A stretch of 64,000 nt of DNA from NCBI RefSeq assembly GCF_013201075.1, contig NZ_CP053711.1:150303-214302 (forward strand). The letters run 5' to 3'. The DNA is from Lichenicola cladoniae (GTDB taxonomy: Bacteria > Pseudomonadota > Alphaproteobacteria > Acetobacterales > Acetobacteraceae). Below the pieces are notes generated by a model. It was not told the origin of the DNA. It saw nothing but the letters and a program-made list of their open reading frames with translations, and searched no databases. The translations under genes were made by a program, and so were the position numbers. Shown in pieces: positions 50,974-60,410 of this stretch. Numbering within the stretch: the stretch's first letter is position 1; every line of letters begins with the position of its first letter.

Positions 50974-53115
50974 ATGATTGATCTGTCCGACTGGCCGCTT
51001 GCCGCAAAAGCGGCCCTTGCCACCCTGGGCGCTGCGACGCTCGTCGCAGTCTGGTCCGTGCTGGCGTCTACGATCTTCCTGACCGGAACAGGGATGATCG
51101 GACAGCACCATGGCGTGCCGTTTACAGACTGGTGGCTGTATTGGTGGTTCTACGGCTTCCACCATCCCACAGTCGGCTTGTGGCTCAAGCTCTCGGCTGG
51201 CTTGGCGGTCGGTGTGCCGCTGCTGCTGGTCGTGGTCGGCATCGCCCGCAAGGGCATGCCAGGCAGCAAGCGCGAGCTGCATGGTGAGACAAGGTGGGCG
51301 CGGCCGGGTGAGCTAGCTGCCAATGACTTCTTTGCCAAGTTTGCCGGTCTGTACGTCGGGCGTTCGGCTCGTGGACGTTATGTCCGGTTCGGCGGGCCGG
51401 AGCATGTCGCGTGCTATGCCCCGACCCGATCCGGTAAAGGCGTCGGCTTGGTGATCCCTAATTGCCTTCTCTACGAAGGCAGCCTGGTCTGTCTGGACGT
51501 GAAAAAAGAGAACTGGGCGGCCTCGTCCGGCATCCGCAAGGAAGTCGGCCAAAAGGTGTTCCTGTTTGATCCGCTTGCACCTGACGGGCGCACAGCCCGC
51601 TATAATCCGATGACCTACGTGCGACGCGGCACGCTCGACGCCTTCGAGGATATCCAGCGCATCGCGCAAATGATCTTCCCCCATGTTTCGGGGGATCAAG
51701 CGTTCTGGACGGACTCTGCGCGCTCTGCGTTCGTCGGCGCCGCCAGCTTCATCGCGGAAACGCCGGAGCTGCCGCTGACCATTGGCGAGGTGCTCCGCCT
51801 ACTATCCAGCGTGGATAGCGCGCCCATCATGATCCAGCGCATCGAGGCTCGCCGGATCGCGGGCAATCCTTACACCGAAGCCACGGTGAAGGCGCTTGAG
51901 GATTATCTCAAAGGCTCGGCCGATCTGGTCAACAGCATCCGCAAAACCATTACTGCCAAGCTCTCGCTTTGGTTCAACCCACGGATCGACGCCGCCACGG
52001 CCGAAAGCGATTTCGATCTTCGCGAGCTGCGAAACTCTCTGCATGCAATCTATGTCGGGGTCACACCGGATAATATTGCCCGCCTCCGGCCTCTGTTGGC
52101 GCTGTTCTTTCAACAACTCGTTGACCTGACCGTACGGACACTTCCCCAATTTGATCCAAAAGCGAAACACCAAGTCCTGGTCCTGTTGGATGAGTTCCCT
52201 TTGCTTGGTCCGATGCCTATTCTTGCGGACGCTTTTGCATTTGTTGCAGGCTATAACATGCGGCTTATGCTAATCATGCAGAGCAAGGCACAGCTACGGG
52301 ATAAAGACCTGTATGGCCCCGATAAGGCTGCGGCGATGTTGGATAACTGCGGCATTGAGGTCATTTTTGGAACCAAGGATTTGCAGCTCACTAAGGAGCT
52401 GAGCGAGCGCATGGGCTTTGATACAGTCGAAAGCTACAGCCAATCCGGCCCGCGATTCTGGCGTGCATTCAGAGGTAAAAACGTCAACGTCTCTGAAAGC
52501 GACAAGGGGCGTGCTCTCCTGCTGCCGCAGGAAGTCGCGCGCCTCAAGTCGCAAGACGCAATTATTGTTCGGCCAGGTATGTATCCTATCAGGGTCAAGC
52601 GTATTCGTTATTTCAAGGAACGGCTGTTTAACCGGTTGCTCCGCAAGGCGCCGATCATCGAGCCGATCGAGGTTGTGGTGCGGATGGATCAGGGCACCGG
52701 CTTCCATCCGCCGAGCGCGGCTGCTGGCGCCAGTCCTAGCGCTGCCAAGATCGAGGGAGTCAGTGCGACACCGACCGCACCAGCGCCGGCCGAAAAAGCT
52801 GCCGGCAAGGGGAAAGCGAAAGCCAAGAAGGCTGTTGACGAGACGGGCGAGGATTCGAGCACCAGCCCCGCTTTTGGTCCAATCGTTCATCCTGTCCAAA
52901 GCCAGGCAGCTCCCGCAGCTCCGGCGCCGTCAACCGCTGAGATACCCGTGCTTCGTCCCTTCCAGGCGAACGGCCTGATTGCCGGCTTGATGGGGGCGGA
53001 CGTGGACCTGAGCCAGTACGCCACGAAGGACGGCAAGGCGAAACTCGCCGCGATCCTTGATGGAGTGCCGACCGTCGAATCTCTGAACCGAGGAAGGGGC
53101 ATCCCAGCCGAATGA
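50974..53115 (+). CDS. virD4: VirD4-type coupling protein
   Basis: 713 aa. N-terminal membrane helices (LVAVWSVLASTIFL; GLAVGVPLLLVVVGIA) precede Walker A CYAPTRSGKGVGLVIP (about residue 149) and Walker B QVLVLLDEFPLLG (about 401). It links the relaxase-DNA complex to the channel. The C-terminal 130 residues are Ala/Pro/Lys-rich and probably disordered, which may serve substrate docking. It follows virB11 by 8 bp. Confidence 0.95.
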   Translation: MIDLSDWPLAAKAALATLGAATLVAVWSVLASTIFLTGTGMIGQHHGVPFTDWWLYWWFYGFHHPTVGLWLKLSAGLAVGVPLLLVVVGIARKGMPGSKRELHGETRWARPGELAANDFFAKFAGLYVGRSARGRYVRFGGPEHVACYAPTRSGKGVGLVIPNCLLYEGSLVCLDVKKENWAASSGIRKEVGQKVFLFDPLAPDGRTARYNPMTYVRRGTLDAFEDIQRIAQMIFPHVSGDQAFWTDSARSAFVGAASFIAETPELPLTIGEVLRLLSSVDSAPIMIQRIEARRIAGNPYTEATVKALEDYLKGSADLVNSIRKTITAKLSLWFNPRIDAATAESDFDLRELRNSLHAIYVGVTPDNIARLRPLLALFFQQLVDLTVRTLPQFDPKAKHQVLVLLDEFPLLGPMPILADAFAFVAGYNMRLMLIMQSKAQLRDKDLYGPDKAAAMLDNCGIEVIFGTKDLQLTKELSERMGFDTVESYSQSGPRFWRAFRGKNVNVSESDKGRALLLPQEVARLKSQDAIIVRPGMYPIRVKRIRYFKERLFNRLLRKAPIIEPIEVVVRMDQGTGFHPPSAAAGASPSAAKIEGVSATPTAPAPAEKAAGKGKAKAKKAVDETGEDSSTSPAFGPIVHPVQSQAAPAAPAPSTAEIPVLRPFQANGLIAGLMGADVDLSQYATKDGKAKLAAILDGVPTVESLNRGRGIPAE

Positions 53116-53366
53116 CCATGAACACGCAATGGAACAACGTGGACGTGCTGATACCGCGTCGTATCCACGACGCTCGAAACGCCGCCATGTCGGCGGCCCG
53201 TTTCGACTTAACTGCCTTGATCGAGGCGCTACCCGTCGCCTCGATCACTCTTTCAGCCGCGTCGCTCGCTGACGCGGATGCGGAACAGGGACGCGAATGG
53301 CTCGCGGCCGTAATCCGCGCCCTTCCCACACAAGGAAATATGGAGCCTGAACATGGCGTTGCTTGA
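53112..53366 (+). CDS. hypothetical small protein of transfer operon
   Basis: 84 aa, its ATG overlapping the virD4 stop (ATGA). Reads NVDVLIPRRIHDARNAAMSA and a helical part (ADADAEQGREWLAAVIRALP). The 3' end overlaps the LPD7 gene by 14 bp. Unknown function; translational coupling on both sides argues that it belongs to the transfer machinery. Confidence 0.6.
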   Translation: MTMNTQWNNVDVLIPRRIHDARNAAMSAARFDLTALIEALPVASITLSAASLADADAEQGREWLAAVIRALPTQGNMEPEHGVA

Positions 53367-54423
53367 CCGATTGAAAGACGCGACCAAGCCCACGAACACG
53401 ATCGAAGCAGTGCAGCAGCAAGGTCAGGCGACACCGCCAGACTTGCACCGTGCAAGTCCAGCCCAGGCGCCAGTGGCGCCTGTAGCGGAAGCTAGGAAGG
53501 CAGGGAACGAGGCCAAGGCCCCTGCCTACGCAACGGAGCCGGAAGCGATCAGCCGGGCCTACTATGTCGAGGACCGTGGTTCCGAACGCCGCTACTTCGA
53601 CGATTACAAGAAAACTGCCCTAGCGATCCGCTCCGATGACACCAGCATCAATAGCAAACGGGAGGATCTGAACACGATCCGCGCGATGCTGACCATGGCC
53701 GAAAGTCGGGGTTGGCAGGAGGTCAAGGTCAACGGCTCTGCCGAGTTCAAGCGTGAAGCCTGGATCGAAGCTGCAACGCGCGGCATCACCGCACAGGGCT
53801 ATAAAGCCAGCGATATAGACCGGCAGGAAGCCGATCGCCGCCGCAAGGAGCAAGGCCAGGCGACCAGCCAGACACCGCAGAAGCCGGAAACGAATGAAAT
53901 CCGGCAAGCAACGGTGCAGCCATCGTCTGCTCTATCCCCTGCCCCCTCAAGCCCTGTGATGGCTACGCCGACGCCACAAGGCCCGGTCCAGCAGGTGCCT
54001 TCTTCCGAGAAGCCGACCCCTGCCTCGTCCATCCAGCCGGAATCCAGCAACAAGCAGGCACCCAATGCCGCTACTCCTGCACAACAGGAGGCAACGCCGA
54101 CACGGGCCGATCACCGCAAGGCACTTCGTGAGGCAACTGCCGAACTGTCGCAGGACGGCCGGCTCATGCTTGCGGCGGTGTCCGAGAAGATCGACCGCGA
54201 GATGAACAAGATGAACAACGACGGCAAATCCGAGTTGAAAGCTTATTTTGCGACTGAGCTGGTCAAGAAAGAAAAGTCCGAAGGACCGGTTGTACTCTCT
54301 ACGGACCTGAAACGAGCGGCCACTGCACCGGAACCAATCCCGCAGCAGAAGGCGCCTGAGCCGGAGCGTCAGCCGGAACGTCATATGGAGCCAGAGGAAC
54401 CCCATCGCACTCGTAGCCGGTAG
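53353..54423 (+). CDS. stand-alone LPD7-domain protein
   Basis: The segment AYYVEDRGSERRYFDDYKKT, AIRSDDTSINSKREDLNTIR and the following IEAATRGITAQGYKASDIDR are typical of LPD7, a domain usually fused to large relaxases or polyvalent proteins. Here it stands alone (356 aa), immediately before the relaxase gene. A Pro/Gln/Ser-rich linker (about residues 175-250) and a C-terminal helical part (EKIDREMNKMNNDGKSELKA) follow. A palindrome shared with 41483 lies in the coding sequence at 53441-53457. Confidence 0.78.
   Translation: MALLDRLKDATKPTNTIEAVQQQGQATPPDLHRASPAQAPVAPVAEARKAGNEAKAPAYATEPEAISRAYYVEDRGSERRYFDDYKKTALAIRSDDTSINSKREDLNTIRAMLTMAESRGWQEVKVNGSAEFKREAWIEAATRGITAQGYKASDIDRQEADRRRKEQGQATSQTPQKPETNEIRQATVQPSSALSPAPSSPVMATPTPQGPVQQVPSSEKPTPASSIQPESSNKQAPNAATPAQQEATPTRADHRKALREATAELSQDGRLMLAAVSEKIDREMNKMNNDGKSELKAYFATELVKKEKSEGPVVLSTDLKRAATAPEPIPQQKAPEPERQPERHMEPEEPHRTRSR
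53441..53457. repeat. 17-bp palindrome, copy 2
   Basis: ACTTGCACCGTGCAAGT, inside the 5' part of the LPD7 gene, differs from the copy at 41483-41499 only in the central base and is followed by the same CCAGC. Confidence 0.55.
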
Positions 54424-54432
54424 GCCCGCTGA

Positions 54433-55524
54433 ATGAATGATGAAGAAGTCTGGCGCCTCCCAAACAAAGGGAAGGGCCAGGACGTGAAGATCGGGGGGAG
54501 CAGGGCAACTCGCTCCCCTTCCCTTTCGTCAGCCGCGAAAGCCAGGCTGCAACGGATCGCGAAGCATACACCCGAGGTCATGGTAAAGGTCACCGGGCGA
54601 TCGCGCGGGCTTGTCCACCTCAAGCAGCACCTCGACTACATCACGCGCAATGGACGGCTCCTGGGCGAGACGCAGGATGGATCCAAAATTACCACCCGCG
54701 CCGACGTGCGAGGGCTGCACGATGACTGGCTGGCGGCAAATGCCCTGACGGAACGCAGCAAACCAAACCCGGCAGCCGCGCAGTCGGTAGGCGTGATCCT
54801 CTCGATGCCAGCGGGCACTCCACCCGACCGGCTCCATGAGGCAGCACGTACCTGGGCGCGCGAGAGTCTGCCGAACAACGACTGGTTGATGGTCCGGCAT
54901 GAGGACAAGGACCATCCGCACGTCCATGTCACTGTCAGAGCTGTAGGGTATGACGGGCGACGCCTTGTGACCGGCCCGGCCGATTTACAGAGATGGCGGG
55001 AGACGTTCGCACGCGAGTTGCGGCGACATGGGATCGAGGCTGAGGCAACTCCAAGACAAGCGCGTGGCGCTGTACGGCGAAATGACGGCCCCGCACTTCA
55101 TAGACTAGCAGGACGCGGGATCGAAGCGAACGTCATAAGACGTCAGACGATAGAAGCAAGCCGCGATGCCGATCCCAAACGGCCACGTAAAGATGCGGCG
55201 TGGGAAGGCAAGGTCCAGCAGCGACAGCAAAACATCCGCGATACCTACCTAGTACATGCAGCGACCTTAGACGACGGCGATAAAGCCGATCAGCGGCTGG
55301 CCAGTGATCTTCGATCCTTTGTAGCGGGGATGCCCGTGCCTCTTAATCGCCGCCAAGCTATGGCGGCCAACCTGCGTGCCGCACAGAAGTTTTCTGAGCA
55401 AAAGGACCACTATTCGGTTGAGGACACCACTACCCGATGCATACCAACACTACCTGTCAAAATCAGCCGTGAAGCCAATCCGATTCAAGAGCCTCGGCCA
55501 GAAGAACCACGCAGGCCGCGATAG
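54433..55524 (+). CDS. MOBP-type (VirD2-like) relaxase
   Basis: 363 aa. A Tyr at about residue 69 (LKQHLDYITRNGRL) is the likely nicking residue. The histidine triad follows in WLMVRHEDKDHPHVHVTVRA (about 152-170), as in relaxase/mobilisation nucleases. The C-terminus is basic and lacks a helicase or primase domain. It follows the LPD7 gene by 9 bp, which suggests that the two act together on oriT DNA. The gene ends the transfer operon. Confidence 0.88.
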   Translation: MNDEEVWRLPNKGKGQDVKIGGSRATRSPSLSSAAKARLQRIAKHTPEVMVKVTGRSRGLVHLKQHLDYITRNGRLLGETQDGSKITTRADVRGLHDDWLAANALTERSKPNPAAAQSVGVILSMPAGTPPDRLHEAARTWARESLPNNDWLMVRHEDKDHPHVHVTVRAVGYDGRRLVTGPADLQRWRETFARELRRHGIEAEATPRQARGAVRRNDGPALHRLAGRGIEANVIRRQTIEASRDADPKRPRKDAAWEGKVQQRQQNIRDTYLVHAATLDDGDKADQRLASDLRSFVAGMPVPLNRRQAMAANLRAAQKFSEQKDHYSVEDTTTRCIPTLPVKISREANPIQEPRPEEPRRPR

Positions 55525-55689
55525 TTGTAGGGACGATCACGCTTCAAGGTTACTCGTGTTCATTTGCAAGAAGACAGAGAGACCGCCGCTGCGACCCTTT
55601 CGTATAAAAGCCTAATTACCAATCTTCCCCCTACAGGTCGGGGGTCGAGTAGCAACGGAACCGAAAGTTCGATTCGGCAGAAAGCCTAA

Positions 55690-56552
55690 GAGCGCCTTTC
55701 AAAACCTCTTCTGCAGCGTGTTGAAGCAGATCAATGAGCAGGCGAGAGCGGTGAATGCGTGGTGGATATCGCTTCTGCGCTCGTAGCGCGTGACGAGCCG
55801 GCGGTAGCGGTTGATCCACGCGAAGGTCCGCTCGATGACCCACCTGTGTCGGCCCAGCTTCTCGCTGGTCTCGACGCCGCGCCGGGCGATGCGGGGTGAG
55901 ATCCCACGGCGGCGGCAGGCCTGGCGGCAACGTCGGTGATCGTAGGCCTTGTCGGCGTGCAGCTTGTCCGGCCGGTGTCGTGCCCGGCCCGGCTTGCCGC
56001 CGATCGGCAGGATGCTGTCGAGCAGTTCCTCGAACGGCATGCTGTCGTTGGTGTTGGCGCCGGTCAGTATGAAGGCGAGCGGGATGCCGCTCCGGTCCGT
56101 GACGAGATGGCGTTTCGTGCCGAGCCTGCCTCGATCGGTCGGGTTTGGCCCTGTCTTGTCGCCCCCCTTTTTGCAGCCAGCGATGCGCTGTCCAGGCAGG
56201 CCCGGCTCCAGTCGATCCGGTCGGCCGCCCGCAGCCGACGCAGCAGTTCGCGGTGCAGTGCATCCCACACGCCCGCCTCTTGCCAATCCCGCAAGCGACG
56301 CCAGCACGTGATGCCCGAGCCGCACCCCACCTCAAGCGGTAGCATCTCCCACTGGATGCCGCTCCGTAGCACGAACAGGATCCCGGTCAGCGCCGCCCGA
56401 TCCGGTACCCGCGGCCTACCGCCCCGCGGTCGTGGCGGAGGCACGGGCAGCAACGGCTCGATGATCGACCAGAGGGCGTCGGAGACGAGAGGAGAAGCCA
56501 TGTCTCCTCATGAATCAGATCGCCGGGCAGTACAAGGTTTTGAAAGGCGCTC
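55690..56552 (-). mobile_element. IS5-family two-frame element (863 bp), copy 2
   Basis: Same length, orientation and ends (GAGCGCCTTTCAA / TTGAAAGGCGCTC) as the copy at 21465-22327. Here both neighbours are TAA (55687-55689 and 56553-56555), so a 3-bp target duplication is intact. About five base differences separate the copies. It lies 165 bp after the relaxase stop. Confidence 0.92.
55699..56501 (-). CDS. IS5-family transposase made by -1 frameshifting
   Basis: The two overlapping frames (56501 to 56064 and 56325 to 55699) are the same as in copy 1 with a few substitutions (for example TDRSGIPLAF for TDRRGIPLAF and SEKLGR for SQKLGR). The A5G6 slippery run is conserved at the frame change. 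It should be as functional as copy 1. Confidence 0.88.
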
Positions 56553-56703
56553 TAAGGCGGATGGGTTTGCTGGCTGTTGATTGATGCACGACTAGATGGG
56601 CAGCAGGGTCGCGTTCTCTCTATGGTCCGCCCATGGAGACATCCCTCTGCATCAAACGACCGTTTGTTGTATCCGGCGCTGACGGCAATGACCGCTTTGC
56701 GCC

Positions 56704-58236
56704 AATTCCGTTGAAAAAGGCCTTTGTTAGCGGGCGAGCCTTCGTCCAGCTTTTTAAGTTTTGAGGGCGTGAGGTGCCGTGACCGGTCAGCCGGGCACCG
56801 GCTGCGCTGATATCGGGATCAGCTTGGCGAGTTTGCGGAGGTTCTGAGCGCTTGCTGCGAGGAGAAACTCATCTCTGGCCCCGTTTGGTCCTCGGAGCCG
56901 GAGCCGATCGAGCTTTAGGATGCGCTTGATGTGGGCGAACAGCATTTCCACCTTCTTTCGCTCGCGCCTTGAGACGACGTAGGCATCGGTATGCGAGATG
57001 TCGCGCGCCATGTCGCGAGCTCCCTCGTGGATCGAACGGGGGATCTTGCGAGCGGGCTGTCCAGGACAGCATCGCGGCTTGAGGTTACAGCCATCGCAGT
57101 CGCGCTTGGCGGCGCGGTAGCGCATGAAGCCGTCGTTGTGAACGCCAGATCGGGGCGTGGCGTAGTCCCGCCTGAACTGCGACAACTCCTTCCCGGCCGG
57201 GCAAACATAGCAGTCCCGGGCATGGTCATAGGTGAAGTCGGACCGCGAGAACGTACCGTCGCTCCGTCCAGCCTTGTCGAATACCGGGACGTGCGGCTCG
57301 ATGCCGCGCTCATGCACCAGCCAGGCTAGGTTGTTCGCGTCTCCGTAGCCGGTGTCGGCTGCAAGCCGTTCCGGCCATAGCCCGAACCGGTCACGGGTCC
57401 GGTCAAGCATGACCCGTTATGCGGTGACTTCAGCCTGACGCACGGCGGTCGTCGCCTCGACGTCCACGATCACAGCGTGTTCGAGATCGATCAGGTAGTT
57501 GGTGCAGTAGGCAAAGAACGCCAGGCCGCCGCCCGCACCGGTCCAGCGCGATGCGGGGTCAGAGTTCGAGATGAACTTCGGGATGACCGGGGTCGCTGCG
57601 CCGAAAGCTGCATCGTCGAGGACGTCCAAATATTCGCGCACGGCGCGGCCAGCTACCTCAGGTGGAAGGCCTTGGTCGCCCCGCACCGAGTTGCCACGAT
57701 TGGCGTCGGCCCTGATCATGCTGGCGTCGACCGCAAAGCCCTCGCCGGCAACGATGCCCTCCGCCATGCAGCGCTCCACGGTCGCCTCGAACAGCCGCCG
57801 CAGCAGATCGCTGTCACGGAAACGGCCGTGGCGGTTCTTGGAGAAGGTGGAGTGATCCGGCACCCGGCCATCAAGGCCGAGGCGGCAGAACCATCGGTAG
57901 GCGAGGTTCAGATGGACTTCATCACAGAGCCGCCGTTCCGAACGAATGCCGCAGCAATACCCCACGAGCAGCATGCGGATCATCAGCTCGGGATCGATCG
58001 AGGGGCGTCCGATCGCGCTGTAGAACGGCTCCAGATGCCGCCGGATATCGCTCAGTTCAACAAAACGATCGATGGAACGAAGCAGATGATCGGCCGGCAC
58101 ATGGTCATCGAGGTCGAACCCATAGAACAGGGCCTCCTGTCGAACTTGCCGCTCGCCCATCATTGCCCAGCCCTCCATGCCAAAAGAAATGAATCAGCTT
58201 ACGACCACTTACTCAACGGCCTTTTTCAACGGAATT
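56704..58236 (-). mobile_element. IS1182-type element with CGCC duplication
   Basis: A perfect 19-bp inverted repeat, AATTCCGTTGAAAAAGGCC at 56704-56722 and its complement at 58218-58236, bounds 1533 bp. The 4 bp on each side are identical (CGCC at 56700-56703 and 58237-58240). Removing it joins a short frame that starts METSLCIKRPFVVSG (56633) to PEADVDGAMPAPS; this 44-codon reading is of unknown value. Confidence 0.9.
56787..58178 (-). pseudogene. IS1182-type transposase with in-frame stop
   Basis: The N-terminal part (FYGFDLDDHVPADHLLRSID; IGRPSIDPELMIRMLLVGYC; GFAVDASMIRADANR) and the C-terminal part (LAADTGYGDANNLAWL; KKVEMLFAHIKRILKLDRLR) are in the same frame. A TAA at 57417-57419 (EVTA stop RVMLDRTRDRFG) divides them. 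A single base change would restore the gene. The element is otherwise complete. Confidence 0.88.
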
Positions 58237-58437
58237 CGCCCGAAGCCGACGTTGACGGAGCAATGCCCGCTCCCTCAAACCGGACATCGCTTGAGCCTGC
58301 GTGAGGGCTCGAGGGGTGTTATGTACTTCCTCAACGCTCGATTCATGCCGGAAGGCATGACGTATGCCTGCAAGTCGTATCTTTCTGATGTCGTAGGCAA
58401 GCGAGTGGACATCGTCACTAATGGTTGGCGCTAGAGC

Positions 58438-59328
58438 ATGAAGTTGGACGTTGAAGTAGAGGAAAGCACCCGAGATAAGGCGCCTCGGTCGCGGTCGGAG
58501 GCCCAGATCCGCGATGCGTTCTCCGCGGCGACGGCAAGGTTCGACCAAGCTATTAGGAAGGCGAGCCGGCGGTCAGTGGGAGCGTCTGGGATCCAGTCCC
58601 CGACGAACCAGCATTACTGGGCCTCGGTGCTCTTCACGCGCCTCGTCGTGACCGCGATGAGCGTCCGCCGGCTCTTGCCAAAGTGGAAGGCGGAGGCTCA
58701 CTGCGACTTCAGCGCGGTCGCGTCGCTCACCCGAAATCTCGCGGAGTGCTACCTCTTCTACTTCTTCCTCTGCATCGACGACGTTCCCCAAGTTGAGAAG
58801 GATGCGCGCATCATCCTGCTTAACCTTCATGATGACGGCACGCGAACGAAGCTAATGGCGGAGATCGACGACTCCGAGAAGGACGCTGAGACCATCGCAG
58901 CGAGGGCGGTCGTCCGTGCAGATCTCGCGGAGAAATTCTATACGAACGCGCACTTGGCCGCCTTGCCGGAACGGCGGCAGAAGGAACTGCTCCGCGGCGA
59001 GAAGACGCCGTTCGTGCAGGATGACGTGATCGACCGTACGTCCTTAGACAAGGCAAATTTCAGGATACTCTACAGGCTATTCAGCGCCCACACGCACACC
59101 GGGCCGATCTCCTTCTACCGGATGGCAGAGCACGGGCGGGGCCACGGTGTGGCGAACTCGCACGACGCGCGATACATCTGTCACGCGGTCAATTTCGCGA
59201 CCGACATCCTGGAACGGGCGAGCGACGATCTGATCGCGCTGTTCCCTGACGCGGATGAGCGCGGGAACAGGATTAAGTCGGGAGAGCTGCGAAACCGACC
59301 TCGCCGTACCGGGCGTGGAAAGCGGTGA
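58438..59328 (+). CDS. DUF5677-like protein
   Basis: The 296-aa protein starts MKLDVEVEESTRDKAPRSRS. The helical core (SVRRLLPKWKAEAHCDFSAV, ASLTRNLAECYLFYFFLCID) and LYRLFSAHTHTGPISFYRMA resemble DUF5677 proteins, which have no established function. A small frame (58321-58434, MYFLNARFMPEGMTYACKSY) is just upstream in the same frame, ended by TAG, and could be a short partner or remnant. Confidence 0.6.
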   Translation: MKLDVEVEESTRDKAPRSRSEAQIRDAFSAATARFDQAIRKASRRSVGASGIQSPTNQHYWASVLFTRLVVTAMSVRRLLPKWKAEAHCDFSAVASLTRNLAECYLFYFFLCIDDVPQVEKDARIILLNLHDDGTRTKLMAEIDDSEKDAETIAARAVVRADLAEKFYTNAHLAALPERRQKELLRGEKTPFVQDDVIDRTSLDKANFRILYRLFSAHTHTGPISFYRMAEHGRGHGVANSHDARYICHAVNFATDILERASDDLIALFPDADERGNRIKSGELRNRPRRTGRGKR

Positions 59329-59632
59329 AGCTGAGCAACCCGGCAGTGCGCGATTATCGCCATTGCCAAGTCCAGCGGCGCTTCCATCTGCTGACCCTCC
59401 GCTTCATGCCCGTTCACTCCTCCAGCTCTGATATGGCCATGGGAGCAAAGGTCCGCTATTCGCGCCCGGGCACCTGAAAGCCGCCCGACCGCAAACGGCC
59501 AGGGACGACAGTTGGCGGTGCACTGAGTGCCCTGGATGCACCTGCCACGCGCTGCCTGATTGGCCACTTACAGCGCGTCATACCGCCGGTCATGGTCTTG
59601 GCATTAGGTTCATCCTGAGACAGGATCTGTGC
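59329..59632. other. non-coding gap
   Basis: No gene is supported. AAAGGTCCGCTATTCGCGCC near 59447 resembles the dispersed GCGGAC repeats further right. Confidence 0.4.
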
Positions 59633-60277
59633 ATGATGAGCGGGCCAAACCATCCAGAACAGCAGCAGGAGCTGCTCGATCGACTCTGCGCATACCTGCG
59701 GGAGCGTTTCTCGTGCGAGACCGTTATCCTTTATGGCTCCCGCGCACGAGGAGACTGGGACCACGCGAGCGATATCGACGTGATTGCTTTTGGTAACGCG
59801 GGCGAGACACCGCACATCGCTCATCGGTGGGAAGACCTCTTCCTTGATTTGTTTCTCTACCCTCCGCGTACGAGCCCAACCTCGGATTGGCTACGGATCA
59901 ACGACGGTCAGGTGCTGTTCCAAAATGAGACCGACGGAGACGACGCTCTAGCGACAACCAGGGCCATGTTTTCGTTGGGCCCAGAGCAAATGAGCGAAGC
60001 CGACCGTCAAACAACGAAACTGTGGCTAGATAAGATGCTCAGTCGCGCGGAGAAGGGCGACGCTGAAGGAGATTACCGGCGACACTGGTTGCTTAAAGAG
60101 ATGCTCGAGATCTACTTCAACCTTCGGGGTAGATGGTATCTCGGACCCAAGAAGAGCTTCGCTGTCTTGCGAGACGAGTCCCCTACTCATTTCGACCTTT
60201 TGCGCCGAGCCATTGCACCAGACGCCGGTCTGACAGAGCTGCGCGCTGCCATCGAAGTCGTGAAAGGACCGGGCTGA
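59633..60277 (+). CDS. nucleotidyltransferase-domain protein
   Basis: The Pol-beta-type motif VILYGSRARGDWDHASDIDV (GS..RG...SDID) is intact. The following 110 residues are helical (RQTTKLWLDKMLSRAEKGDA; LKEMLEIYFNLRGRWYLGPK). This layout fits single-gene nucleotidyltransferases of the KNTase/MNT kind, which modify antibiotics or partner proteins; the target is not evident. No HEPN partner is adjacent. Confidence 0.8.
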   Translation: MMSGPNHPEQQQELLDRLCAYLRERFSCETVILYGSRARGDWDHASDIDVIAFGNAGETPHIAHRWEDLFLDLFLYPPRTSPTSDWLRINDGQVLFQNETDGDDALATTRAMFSLGPEQMSEADRQTTKLWLDKMLSRAEKGDAEGDYRRHWLLKEMLEIYFNLRGRWYLGPKKSFAVLRDESPTHFDLLRRAIAPDAGLTELRAAIEVVKGPG

Positions 60278-60350
60278 GCGCCTAGGCGCTAGGACGACGA
60301 GCGGCCGTCCGCCTTGATGTCCCGTGTCCGCTTCCAGCTCTGCGACCCCA

Positions 60351-60374
60351 AAAGCGGACGAGCTGCTTCCGGCC
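60351..60374. repeat. dispersed GCGGAC repeat, copy A
   Basis: AAAGCGGAC-GAGCTG-CTTCCGGCC resembles copies at 62629-62652 and 63789-63812. It lies in the short gap between the nucleotidyltransferase and the prolyl oligopeptidase. Confidence 0.5.
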
Positions 60375-60410
60375 ATTTCCAGTCCCGTGGCTGATCCATA
60401 AGAAGCCATA

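Noticed and set aside
22328..55689. Integrative conjugative element with defined att sites
   Set aside because: No integrase or excision pair, tRNA junction or direct att repeat was found. Only IS copies bound the segment, so ICE status is unproven.
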